NCBI GenBank assembly: GCA_021904315.1
Contig: CM038915.1
Coordinates: 806,001-870,000 of the forward strand
Source of the DNA: Sphagnum magellanicum
Lineage: Eukaryota > Streptophyta > Sphagnopsida > Sphagnales > Sphagnaceae
Reading direction: 5' to 3'
Length of the DNA stretch: 64,000 nt
Below are positions 49,483-61,330 of this stretch, one piece after another; the stretch's first letter is position 1; each line of letters opens with the position of its first letter. A model generated the notes under the pieces. That model ran no database searches. It had not been told where the DNA came from and saw nothing but the letters and a program-made list of their open reading frames with translations. Both the position numbers and the translations under genes were made by a program.

Positions 49483-51122
49483 CCTTGCTGTCTTGCTGAG
49501 TCTGTTTCTCTCTTCCACCCAATCTGTTGCTTTCTCATGTGTAGCCTCTCTCTCTCTCTCTCTACTTGACATATATTTTGCGTTCATAAATTTTATTTTG
49601 ACTAGTGGGAACTAATTTGAGGGTTAATCCTTTTGGGAAATAAGATTATTCTGGGGTGAATTCATTTTGAGAAATTAGATTACTTTGAGGGTTAATCCTT
49701 CTGGGAAATAAGATTAATCCAGGGTTAATTTTTTCTGAGAAATAAGATTACTTCGAAGGTAAATCCTTTTGGGGAATAAGAGGAATTTCGGTGTTCACCT
49801 TTTTTGGAAATAAGGTTATTCTGGGGGGGGGGGGGTTGTTCTTTTGGGATTCATTTTACATGGAGTAAATGTATGATTGGCTAATAATATAACTAATTTG
49901 AATTTAGCAAAATAAAAAGGAGGACCATTTTGAAGATTGATCCTTTTGGGAAATAAAAGTAGTTTCGGTTAACTAAATACAATTATTTGTGAGCTCAATT
50001 GATTTAGATGTCACTATGTGTAGGATAAAGCCCTAGCGGACATTTTCAAAATAATGGACCTAGGGGAAGGTGAAAGTTAAGAGATATCATATTTGATGAA
50101 TTATCTCAAGGTTATGGTCTTGTGATATTCAAAATAGAATCTAGATTTCAAATTTTGAAATCTAGGTAAGATATCACGAATATCATGATCTTACCTAGAT
50201 GCAGATATCAAGTAAGTATGAGGGTAAGGGAAAAGGTTTTGAGTAATGTATAGGGTATAAGGTGTAGGGTGGTTAATAGGGCTACAAAGTGAATGTTTAA
50301 AGGTAGGTAGATGAAGTATCCTAAGTTTTTGAAAGCTTTTAATAAGGTTTGAGAAAAGTTTATCCGGACTATGAAAACTAACTTGAATATCCAATAGATA
50401 TTGTTTGATTATATATTTGACATTCTCAAAAATTGGTGAAATATTTTAAAAATGTATTTGATATCCTTTTTGGATATTTGAAATGGGGTTTCTTTAAAAA
50501 AAAAAAAAAAACTAGTTCAATTCTCAAAATCTATTTTGAAAACTTTGAAAACCAGATCCAATGGATTTACTTTTAATGTGATATTTTTCCAACATGGTGT
50601 GAACTCAACATATAAACATTGTTTTGCAAGGTAAATAGTGTGGCATGCACGATTGGTCCCAATGTGAACCCATTACATAAATATAAGGTGCATTCAACAT
50701 ATGAACATTACTATGCAAGGTATATATTCAATTTTTGAAGATCCAAATATGAAAGGAAATCTTACTTGAATTGCATGGTAAACATGTTTCCTCTAAGTGT
50801 GAACACATTATTGAACTTTGTTTTTTTTTTCAAAACCTAAACTGTCTAATTTATTTGAAATTTCAATGACAAAAAAATTCAAAATTAAATACCTCATGCA
50901 CCCTAGGTCTAAAAATTATGAAACAAATTTCATTAAATTCTAGTCCATTAAGATTTTTCCAAGAGTACCATGAATGCACCTAGATTCCTCTATTTTTTTC
51001 ATTTTGATTTAATTCAATTGTCATTGAAAAAATGTTCAATATTCAATAACTTGTGTAACATGGCTCCAAACACTAGAAGAAAGATTTTTGTAAATGTAAC
51101 CAATTTTTGCAACTAAATTTTT
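48436..51122 (+). repeat. Repeat family A, copy A3
   Basis: Starts, as A1, at ccctatggcagagatcatg and follows A1/A2 until it stops inside the MITE (CACTAGAAGAAAG at 51071), where it joins retroelement sequence (aaacctattggaa, as in copy 1 near 17967). It replaces part of the retroelement seen in copy 1. The (CT)n tract at 49451-49480 is longer here, and there is a run of G at 49825-49835. Confidence 0.75.
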
Positions 51123-51127
51123 TTGCA

Positions 51128-51840
51128 ACCAAACCTATTGGAAGAGTTCTTGCACACGCAAAAGTCCACAAAGGATGGACACATGAGGATAGTTGTTTAT
51201 GGTGAGAAGATCGCCATTGACCAAGCACTGATCGCTCAACAATTTGGCATTAGTGTTGAAGGAGCGGTTGATGGAACAAATGCATTGGTCAAAGAGGCCT
51301 AGGTTGCTCTTAAAAACATAGTCGGAATAGATGCATTTATCAACAAAGAACAATGGATCGTCATCCAGATGAAGGAGGGGTACCACGCCAAGTTTGTTGT
51401 AGCAATTTTGCAAATCATTTGACCAACAATAAAGGTCAGCTTATTTCAATAACTGTTTTGCCATTACTTTTAATTTGGCAAACAAAGGGAAAATCAATTA
51501 ATGTTCCATTATGTTGACACAAATGTCAATAAAACTACCTTGGTGGATGGAGCACTTGCTACTACAATTCATGATTTTTTTGATTGAATTTTTAAATCAA
51601 AAAATACCCAAAAATGATAAGCATAAAAAAAACCACCTTGTGAATTTGGACAAGTCATTTTGTACATGTATAACATGATTGGGTAGTCAAATTGGACCTT
51701 GTCATTTTGATTAGCAGAATGATCAACAAAATGATTAACTATTTGATAAATTATTTGACTAGTGGATAGTGGACCATTTGATTGGGTCACTTTTACACCT
51801 AAATGAAAATCATTTTTCAGAATATTATTTTTAAAATTCA
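51128..51840 (+). pseudogene. Accessory region of the retroelement, copy 2
   Basis: Homologue of copy 1 at 17965-18660: GEKIAIDQALIAQQFGISVE, DGTNALVKEA, then NIVGIDAFINKEQW. Less damaged than copy 1 but with TAG and TAA codons. The unknown domain is conserved between the copies at protein level. Confidence 0.55.
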
Positions 51841-52015
51841 TAAGTAGGTAGGTAGGTAGTAAATAAGTTTAGGTAGGTAAAAAAAAAACATTTAGGGAGG
51901 TAATTACTAGCCTAACTTAGCATACCTAACCTACCTACCTAATTTAACCTAACTACTCTACCTACCTAACTTAACCTAACTACCTTACTCTAACCTACCT
52001 ACCCCTAGCCTTCTC
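51840..52015. repeat. (TAGG)n/(CCTA)n block
   Basis: Homologue of 18670-18832. Tetranucleotide runs in both orientations, next to cttctcaacatgcacatagg. Confidence 0.7.
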
Positions 52016-52019
52016 AACA

Positions 52020-52112
52020 TGCACATAGGTTGTAAGTATAAGGAATTGAACCCCAAACCTTCCTAACGATAACCCAAGTCCTTACTAATGGACTACACCA
52101 TCAAAGGTGTTC
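52020..52112 (-). mobile_element. tRNA-like SINE head (candidate)
   Basis: On the minus strand, a box-A-like TGGTGTAGTCCATTAGTAAG (from 52100) is followed about 37 bases later by a box-B-like GGTTCAATTCC (52052-52042). That spacing fits an internal RNA polymerase III promoter. The sequence after box B continues as the cctatgtgcat... segment and the (TAGG)n block, which could be SINE body and tail. Not a full tRNA cloverleaf. Confidence 0.45.
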
Positions 52113-52149
52113 AACTTTTATCAACTTTTTTATTTCCCATGTTCAATTC

Positions 52150-53882
52150 ACATCATTAAACATAATGGTTAAACCTAGGTGACAATTAATGGTTAAACTT
52201 AATGATTTAAAATAATGGCTAAACTCAATGTTTTAAAGTATTGGCTAAACCTAGTTGCTAAACTTAGTGACGTAAAGTAATGGCTAAACCTAATGACTAA
52301 ATTCAATTACTTAAACTATTTGGCTAAACTTAATGGTTAAACCTAGTGACTAAACTCAATGGTTTAAAGTAATGGTTAAACCTAGTGACAAAATTCAATG
52401 ACTTAAAATAATGATTAAACCTAATGTTAAGCTTAATGATTTAAAATAATGGTTAAACCTAATGACTGAACTCAATGGTTTAAAGTAATGGTTAAATCTA
52501 ATGGTTAAACTTAGTGGTTTAAACTATTGGCTAAATTCAGTGGTTTAAAGTAATGGTTAAACTCAATGATTTAAAGTAATTGGTTAAACCTAGTGACAAA
52601 ATTCAATGATTGAAAGTAATGGTTAAATTTAATGGTTTAAAATAATGGCTAAACTCAGTGCCTTAAAGTATTGACTAAACTTAGTGGTTAAACCTAATGG
52701 TTAGACTCAATGATTTAAAATAATGATTAAACCCAATGGCTAAACTTAGTGGCTTAAATAAAGGTTAAATGTAATGGCTAAACATAATGGTTAAATTTAA
52801 TGATTTAAAGTAATGATTTAAAGTAATGGCTAAACTTAATGACTTAAAATAATGGCTAAAATTAATGATTTAAAATAATGGCTAAACATAATGGTTAAAT
52901 TTAATAAATTAAAAAAAATGGTTAAACATAGTGGCTAAAATTAATTATTTAAAGTAATAGTTAAATCCAATGGTTAAACTTAATGACTTGAAATAATACC
53001 TAAATACAATGGTTTAACTTAATGAGTCAATGTACTGGCTACACCTAATGGTTAAACTTAATGATTTAATGTAATGGCTAAAATTAATGGCTAAACTTAA
53101 TGACTTAATGTAATGGTTAAACGTACTGGCTAAATTTAGTGGTTAAACTTAATGACTCAAAATAATGACTAAACATAATGGTTAAATCTAGTGGTTAAAC
53201 TTAATGACTTAAAGTAATGGCTAAACCTAATGGCTAAACTTAATGATTAAATGTAATGTTTAAACTTAATGGTTAAATTTAGTGATTAAAAAAAATGGCT
53301 AAACATAATGGTTAAATTTAGTGGTTAAACTTAATGACTTAAAGTAATGATTAAATTTAGTGATTGAAAATAATAGTTAAACATAATGGTTAAATCTAGT
53401 GGTTAAACTTAATGATTTAAAGTAATGGTTAAACCTAATGATTTAATGTAATGGCTAAACCTAGTGGTTAAATTTAGTGACTAAAAATAATGGTTAAATC
53501 TAGTGGTTAAACTTAATGATTTAAAGTAATGGCTAAACCTACTGGCTAAATTTAATGACTTAAAATGATGGTTAACCTAGTGGCCAAACTTAGTGACTTA
53601 ATCTTTGATGGTTAATGACTAAATTTAATGGTTAAATTTAATGACTTAAAGTAATGGTTAAACCTAATTGATAAATCTAATGGTTAAACCTAGTTGATAA
53701 ACCTAATGGTTAAACATAGTGGCTAAACCTAGGCTATACTTAGTGGCTAAATTTTGGTTATACCTATTGGCCAAACTTAATGGTTCCACTTAAGTTACAC
53801 CTAGTGCCAAAATCTAATGGCTAAGCATAATGGTTAAATATAGTGATTAAACATAGTGGTTAAACCTTGTGGTTAAAATTAA
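52150..53882. repeat. 1.7-kb minisatellite of 12-13 bp units
   Basis: Continuous irregular repeats of aatggttaaacctaatggcta type, about 12-13 bases each, with variants aatgacttaaagt and aatggctaaacct. No reading frame persists. It lies inside retroelement copy 2 and is absent from copy 1. Confidence 0.85.
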
Positions 53883-53884
53883 GT

Positions 53885-54005
53885 ACATAAGTGGGTGGAT
53901 AGGTAAATAAATAATATGTAGGTAGGTGGGTAGATAAATAAGTAGGTTGTGTGAAGGTGAAAAACATAGGTAGGTATGTAGGTCGGTAGGTGAGAAGGTA
54001 TAGGT
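53885..54005. repeat. (GTAG)n-rich block
   Basis: Runs of gtaggtag and ataggtaaata after the minisatellite. Minus-strand frames here read PTYLP repeats and are artefacts. Confidence 0.65.
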
Positions 54006-54010
54006 AAATA

Positions 54011-54919
54011 TGACACGCCCCTAAACTCTTCAAGAAACCCAAAGGTGGGTCCCATAATGAAATAACAAAAGAAAAAAAGAGTTAGGCCACACTCCTTAAC
54101 TTGTAACACTTCGAGGGTAGGAAGGTGTGCTAGAGTTTTGGCATGGGACTAAAACGAATTCATAAGCGAAAGTTCAAGATGAAATCAACTTGCACAACCA
54201 AGAAAAGAGGGCAATTAATGTAAATCGAATGGAAATTGTGCAATGGACATAATAGACACAACTTCAAATTTCACACGGTTCGCAACTTTTGGGAGGAGGC
54301 ACCACTCCCCTCCCTATAATATATTATGTGCCTCTTTATGGGGATTACATCCAAATGTCACTTTTCCCCGAGACTCCCAAATGGGAATCCCAAAACTGGG
54401 ACTTTTGTTGTCCCAAAACTTTGGACGCTCATATCTTTTTCAAATCAAACATGTATTGAAAGTGCAACAATAATATCTTATAACCCTTGAAAATATCTTT
54501 CCAATGGTGTATAACACGCTCCAATCAGACCTCATTTTGCTCCTTCTTTCAAGGGATTTGTGGTTGGGAATCAAATTTCAAATTTGACTCTTGCCCTTTT
54601 TTTTTTATCATAATTCATGCAAATTAGGTTTAAATGAACAATGCAAGGGCACTTTAAGCATCTACGTTTCAAGAAATTTCTAATGGTGTCGTGGGGGCCT
54701 AATTTGATACTTGTTTACCTTTCCAACCAAGGCTTTAAACGTTCGCAACTCCCACATGGGTGCAATTCCCAAAGTGGGAGTGCACTTGGGAGTCATTGGC
54801 CTTTAACCCTTGCACTCTCCCCCATTTGTGAGAATGTGTTTCACACCTAAACACATTTTCAACCTCATGGGCCCTTGGACTTCACACTTAGTCACAAACC
54901 AAATGTTAGGGTTGCGACA
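54011..54919 (+). mobile_element. Solo LTR, 909 bp
   Basis: Starts TGACACGCCCCTAAAC and ends TTAGGGTTGCGACA, with imperfect terminal inverted repeats. It is flanked by AAATA on both sides (54006-54010 and 54920-54924), a 5-bp target duplication. It holds ctataatatattatg and is unrelated to the LTRs of copy 2. A solo LTR forms when the two LTRs of an element recombine. Confidence 0.85.
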
Positions 54920-54924
54920 AAATA

Positions 54925-55680
54925 AGTTGAAGGTAAATAATAAGTAGGTAGGTGCGTGGGCAATAGGTGGGCAAGTAATTAACTAAATAAATAGGTGGAT
55001 GAATAGGTAGGAGGTAGATACATAGGGTAGTAAACCATGTCATTTTTTACTAAGGATCATTGGTCATCTTAATTAAATGTTCAACTTGACTCAACACCAG
55101 TGGTCATTTTTATTAAGGATTATTGGCCATTTTGACTAAGTGTTCAGCTTGACTAAAGACCATTGGTCATTTTGACTAAGGTTGTATAATTTGACTATGT
55201 GTATATAGTTAAATAAACCATTATAATTAAATTGATTAATCAACACATACATGTGTCATTCAAGCCCCTGGCCTTTAATCAAAATGTACATGTCCACTAG
55301 TCAAAATGACAAGTTAATCAATTTGAACCTTTTAAAAAACCATGATTTATAGTAGTGACTAAAAACAGATTATAGCAAGGTTACTAGCATTTAATAGGAA
55401 GGTAATAACCTATTATTTTGGACCAGTTATAGAAGTCTGCTTATGACACTAATTTCAATTATCAAAAGAGATACATTTATTGGCTTTCCAAAACCATAAC
55501 CAATTCAAGGAAAAAAAAAAGGTTGTTGTGTAACAATAAAGAAAAACCTTTCGTGAGGTTGTGGCCAAGTAACAATTCATTAGTGAACGTTGATTGCTAC
55601 ATTTAGCTAATATATCACGATGACCAATTCGATAATCACACCAAGTGAAAATACGAACTAAGTTGTCAACATCCAAAGAA
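54925..55680. other. Spacer within copy 2
   Basis: Begins with a (GTAG)n-like block (to about 55030), then short repeats of ttgactaag and attggtcattt (55050-55190), then AT-rich DNA. No gene seen. Confidence 0.5.
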
Positions 55681-55689
55681 TGGTTGAGT

Positions 55690-57380
55690 TTAAAACCAAC
55701 CGATTCCCCGCAGAATAAAAAACTTCACGCTCGTCAACAAATCATGATTATGGAGGGAGGTACTGAAGACGTGGAAACTGATGTTACTATGTAACATGAC
55801 GATGAATCGATAAAGACAAAAAATGACAAGTTCATGGAAGATCAAAATGAACTTAATTTTGAATAGGTATCAAATTAAGAACCTTTACATATTCAAGAAA
55901 CTTCTATTCCTATAGAACAAGCTAACAACCTATTACCAACAGGTATAGAACTAGTTCAATCGGTTCAACTTAAATTTGTTGAACCAATTCAACCTATATC
56001 TATTTACATTTTTCCTAAGACATCAGTAGCCTATGTTCAACACAAAAGCCTGAAACAAGTTACACTTTTGTTTGAGTAAGTAACCTTAGTTGCCCAGACT
56101 TGGTCTCAGATAGTAGACAATTTAAACTATTTGAGAACTAAATACAATATTGCTAAAAACTTGTTAAAGGACACCAACAACTAGCTACAAGCCTATTACT
56201 TGGAATTATTTTGCCATAAACAAGCCTTACAGAATAGAAACAAGGACTTGGCTACTATGAAAACCCAACTCTTTAAATTATAGATAGAGAATAAGCACTT
56301 GGTTGCTAAAAGTGTTGAATCTGAAAGGGCAATCAAGAAGGCTAAAACTCTATAATAGGAGTATAATGAGCTAAACCAAGCTCATTTTAAAACCCATACC
56401 AATCTAAAGGCCTTACAAACTAATTTTGACCAATTAACAAGGGATTATGGCAAGATGGAAGCTATTAGTGTACAATGGGAAAATATTTTTTTAGAATTGG
56501 AGAATATTTATTTGCAAAAGAAGGAACAATTGACGAAAATAAATATTGACATGGATAATCACCCATGAATGTTGGGTACAAATCCACGAATTGAAAAGCA
56601 GATTAGAGACATTTCGTCAATCACCGAGTATTTTTTTTTCAAACCACCTACATGGATAAATGGTTGAAGGAGTTTGAAGAATTGTTTTTGGACAATGCTT
56701 TGCTTAAGGTACATAAGCAAACATAAGCAAATAAAACTCGAAATGGAAGAAATGGTGTACATGAAATTACAGAAGAACATATCTAAAACAATTTTGGTGA
56801 TAATTCATGCAAATGAATAAGCTTATTTGAATGAACTAGTTGCATATCGGTTACAATTTGATGGTTATACATATGACTGGCTTACTAGAAAATTGATTAA
56901 GGAATCTGTTACTATTTCCCATAAGTTTTCCCCTATGCATGCATCAATTGTAGCTACAAGTTTTTGGAATGAACCTATTGTCATTACCATTAAGGAACCA
57001 GAGCTAATTAGAGGAGGAGCAAAACTTGCCATTATTTCTTGTATTTTGTCTTTGCCCATAGAATATGTGGAAATACCTATTGTAAATATTAGTATTTAGG
57101 TAGAAGGATTAGAAAAACCTATTACTCCCAAACCCATACCATTAGTGATATTAGATGTTAGGGTAGGTGCAAAAATAACTTTGATTAACATTGTCATGCT
57201 TTTGAGGTTTTTAGGACTCCAAATATGACACTAAAAGGCACATGTTGTTGAAACACCAAAATCTAAACATGTTTTTTTTAGTGAACTTAGTGATACCATA
57301 GGTGAGCAACCTATTGATGATTTGATTACAAGAGTTAAATAGGTAGTTTTAGGTGACTAATTTTGAAAACGATATCTTGT
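55690..57380 (+). pseudogene. 3' ORF of the Ty3 element, coiled-coil protein
   Basis: Plus-strand coding-like region just before the purine tract and 3' LTR, so it would lie downstream of integrase. It reads VQSVQLKFVEPIQPISIY, a long charged helix with heptad character (NRNKDLATMKTQLFKL, LKALQTNFDQLTRDYGKMEA), then an open 90-codon part (56827-57096) with LQFDGYTYDWLTRKLIKES and HASIVATSFWNEPIVITIK. Many stops are TAG or TAA where Gln is likely. The protein is unknown to me and may be an accessory ORF. Confidence 0.5.
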
Positions 57381-57383
57381 TTT

Positions 57384-57395
57384 CAAGGGGGGTAA
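57384..57395 (+). other. Polypurine tract
   Basis: caaggggggtaa directly before the 3' LTR start TGTTAACCC, the expected plus-strand primer site. Confidence 0.65.
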
Positions 57396-57440
57396 TGTTA
57401 ACCCAATTTTTCAAATATATATATTAACCAAATTTACCAA
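57396..57440 (+). repeat. 3' LTR of copy 2, first part
   Basis: TGTTAACCCAATTTTTCAA... matches the first 45 bases of the 5' LTR, then is cut by the CACTA-like element. The LTR resumes at 62249. Confidence 0.7.
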
Positions 57441-59619
57441 CATTAGGAAAAAAACCCATTTTCTAACCAACCAATTTTCGATTGCATGTCGAGCTCAACT
57501 TGCCTTCAAGTACATAATTATATTTATTTCAACAAATTCCACATGGTTTGCTTCACACCTCAACTTAATCAACTTTTTGACTAGGTTGGTAAGTGTATAC
57601 CGTTGACCATCGTTGCCAATTGACCATTAATTTTTATTTTTAATAAATTCATAATCGAACTATAATGGAGAGATCCACTTTCAAAATTTGTTAAGCACTA
57701 TCATGTTGATCGTTTCACTATCTGGGTTAGCCTTGTTTATGGATGAATGATTGTTGAAAATTTTGATGGATGAAATAATGTTTGTGTTTTCCACTATAGT
57801 TCAACTTTGATTTGATTTTAGGTTCAACTTAATTGCAACTTTTTTACAACTTTATTGTGACTAATTTCCAACTTTGGTAATTTGAAAACCCCTTAATCTT
57901 GAAGTTAATAACTTTCATTACATTGCACATTGCCACTAAAAACCCTAAATTTGTTGGAATTTTTTTTCTTTCATGGTGTGCAAATGTGATAAAACATTAA
58001 AAGTGGGAGAACAAAAACATTTTCTTCTAAAGTCATTGGGCATGGTATTGGAGTGGTTAAAAATGTGGAACATTAAATTGATATTTCTTTACTGATTGAA
58101 ACAAATGTCTACATCCTAAAATTTCTTCCTTGGGATTGTCTTTCAAGGTCAAATTGCATTAATTCATTGAATAATAATGACTTCTCCCTAGAAAGGAATA
58201 TTGCACCAACATTATTTGGAATGGTTGGTGCATTTGGCATTGCCTTTCATGCATCCAACACACTTCCATACTCATTTGTGCTAATGTACTCCCAATAAAT
58301 GTCTAGGAACACCCACTTGCTAGGTTGGTCCTTATGCAATATAAACTTCCACCATGGTTGGAATAATCATCAAAATAGAAACTTGTTGGACTTGTGAAGG
58401 GAAGACATATGGTTCATTGCCATTCACCAACATATGTCAAAAGTTGGCCATTAAAAATTCGGCTTCATTTCATTTATAAGTTGGATTACCCCAACTACAT
58501 AATTATGGTTAATAACTAATAAATATTAATTAGTTAATAATTAACTATAAATAATCAAATATTCATAAATTAAATTATTTAGTTAACATTAACGACGAAT
58601 TAAAACTAATTTAGTCTACAAATTAATTTAATATGTTAGAATTTTAATAAATTAATAATTAATATTCACAAATTACCAACTAATTAATAATTTATTTTGT
58701 TAGATAGTCAATTAAAAACCTAATTATTTTTTATTTAATTAGTTGATCACTATATTTTTTAAATTAAAAAATTATATATATAACTATATTATTTTATAAG
58801 TCATTTCCAGATAATTAAATGCATTAAAAATTACTAATTAATTTTATTTTTTCATTATTTATTTATTTGTTTATTTGAAATACTAAGTACTTGCACACAT
58901 GACATGCACTAAAGGGCTTAGGTAGGTGGTGTAGCCAAGTTAAGCTAAAGTGTCTCATGGTTTAACTTTAAGTGTATTTTTAGTGTCACATGAAACATTT
59001 AATTAACCTTAAATGGTTAGCCTTAGTTTAGCCAGGCTTAGGCACCATGTATGTTAAATTAATTAATAATAATTAAATACTAATTATTCATTTAAATTAG
59101 GATCATATTATAATATTATTAATTATAAAACATATAAAAATATAACTAGTAACCTAGATTAAATACAATTTAACATTTGAAAATAATAATGTTATTAGGT
59201 TAATGTATGTATTGGTCCCAATCTTTATGGTTAATGCAATATTTAAATAATTAGTATCATTAATGATATATTCTTTTTATTAATTTCATTATAATAAAAT
59301 TTTAAAAAATTATGAAGATTATTCCGTATTAGTTAATATTATCTACAATAATTAATCGGTAGACTAAACCAATTAATTATTATAGGTAGTTGTTGTTTTA
59401 GTCTAGTTAATAATTAGATATTAAGTACGTGGAACCACCCAACATTGAACACAAGTATAAAAACCACTACAAATTTTATTTTATTTTTCATTATTTACCC
59501 AAATCAATAACAATTTTTATGTCATTAAAAAGGCAAATTGAAAGATTATATTTTTTTTTAAACACCAAAAACAAAAAAGCAAGGAAGAAAACATGAAAAA
59601 GAGAAAGAGGAGATTTGTG

Positions 59620-60300
59620 ATTTTTTTTGAAAAAAAACTTTAACCTGCTTTAATTTCAAACCCCATATCTTTTTCATTTTTAGTCCATTTTAAGTGATTA
59701 AAAAACTTATGACTAAGGATATACAAGACCTTTTTGTCCTCCAAATGTAACAAAGTAACAATAAAAAAATTATATCAACATTCAAAATTGTGATATTTTG
59801 TTTCAAATGTTTTGAAAAAAATTTGCAAGTAAACCTATGGTGCATTATAGTTGCATTTTAATTAATCGTAAACAATTAATTAAATTCAAATGGTTAACCA
59901 TACTTTAAGAAAGCCTAAGCACCATGTAATAATAGTTGTAGTAGTAATTTAATTGATATTTTGTTTCAAATGTTTTGAAATTTTTTTGCAAGTAGACCTA
60001 TGGTGCATTATAGTTGCATTTTAATTGATACTAAAAAATTAATTAAACTCAAATAATTAACCATAGTTTAAGAAAGTTTAAGCACCATGTAATAACAATT
60101 GTAATTGTAATTTAATTGATATTTTGTTTCAAATGTTTTGAAGAAAAAACTTAAAACCTTTTCTAATTTCAAACCCCATATCTTTATCATTTTTAGTTTC
60201 TTTTGAATGATCTAAAAACCTATGGTTGTATCAACTAGATATTTATAAGATTTCTTTCAAGTCCAAATGCAACAAAACAATTACAAAAGAACTTAATCTC
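59620..60300 (-). repeat. Inverted partner copies of the 196-bp unit
   Basis: Reverse-oriented copies (aatttcaaaccccatatctttttcattttta at about 59655 and again near 60160) separated by gtttcaaatgttttgaa segments. Together with 60610-61330 they form a large foldback. Confidence 0.7.
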
Positions 60301-60609
60301 AAAATCCAAAATTACAATTTTATTTCAACTAGGATAAATAGGCCAATCACCATACATTTCAAATTTCAAAAGAAATTGACTTCTTACATATTCTTTGTTT
60401 TTTTGTTATTAAAATTGATCTTGTATTTTTCCATTTAACACTTCTAATGCTACAAAAATCACTCAATTTGGTCAAAGAATGAAGAGGATATGGGTTGTTT
60501 TGTGTAAGGGGGTTCATATTTGGTGATAGATTTATTAAAATAGTTTCAAATTTTGAGATTAATTTTCTTTTTTGTTGTTTAATTGCATTTGGATTTCAAA
60601 GAAGTCTTG

Positions 60610-61330
60610 TAGATCACTAATTGGCACACCCATAGCTTTTTAAATCACTCAAAACAAACTTAAACTGAAAAAGATATGGAGTTTCAAACTAGAAAGGTTT
60701 AAAGTTTTTTTTTCAAAACATTTGAAACCAAGTATCACAATTTTGGATTTTGATATTAAACTATTTTCTCATTGTTTTGTTGCATTTTAAGTTCAAAGAG
60801 GTATTGTACATTGTTAATTGGTGCACCCATAGTTTTTTAAATCATTCAAAATGAACTTACAATGAAAAAGATACAAGGTTTCAAACTAGAGAGGTTCAAA
60901 GGATTTTTTCAAAACATTTGAAACAAAATATCACAGTTTTGGAATTTGAGATTAAACTATTTTCTCATTGCTTTGTTTCATTTGAAGACCAAAGAAATAC
61001 TATAAATTGCTAATTAGCACACTAATAGTTTTTTAGATCACTCAAAATGGACTTAAAATGAAAAAGATATGGGGTTTCAAACTAAAAAGGTTTAAAGTTT
61101 TTTTTTCAAAACATTTGAAACAAAATATCATAGTTTCAAATGTTGAGATTAAATTATTTTCTCACTACTTTGTTGCATTTATATTTTAAAGAAGTTTTAT
61201 AAATTAGTAGTTGTCGCACCCATAGTTTTCTAGATCACTCAAAACGGACTTAAAATGAAAAAGATGTGGGGTTTCGAACTAAATAGGGTTTTAAAACTTT
61301 TCTTCAAAACATTTGAGACAAAATATCAAC
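60610..61330 (+). repeat. Four tandem copies of a 196-bp unit
   Basis: Units share cactcaaaa..acttaaaatgaaaaagat, gggtttcaaact and ttttcaaaacatttgaaac. The aagatatgg-type landmark lies at about 60673, 60870, 61066 and 61263, a spacing of 196-197 bases. Partial copies in opposite orientation lie at 59620-60300. Confidence 0.8.

Noticed and set aside
49349..49615. Plus and minus frames across the CT tract of A3 (and equivalents in A1 and A2)
   Set aside because: They depend on (CT)n giving Ser-Leu or Arg-Glu runs, and shift frame between copies with tract length.
48436..51122. A3 as a clean transposon insertion with target duplication
   Set aside because: Its right end is cut inside the MITE and retroelement sequence present in copy 1 is missing at the junction, so recombination or deletion is more likely.
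53860..54109. Minus-strand frames rich in PTY and LPTYLP
   Set aside because: Translations of the (GTAG)n block; no conserved protein.
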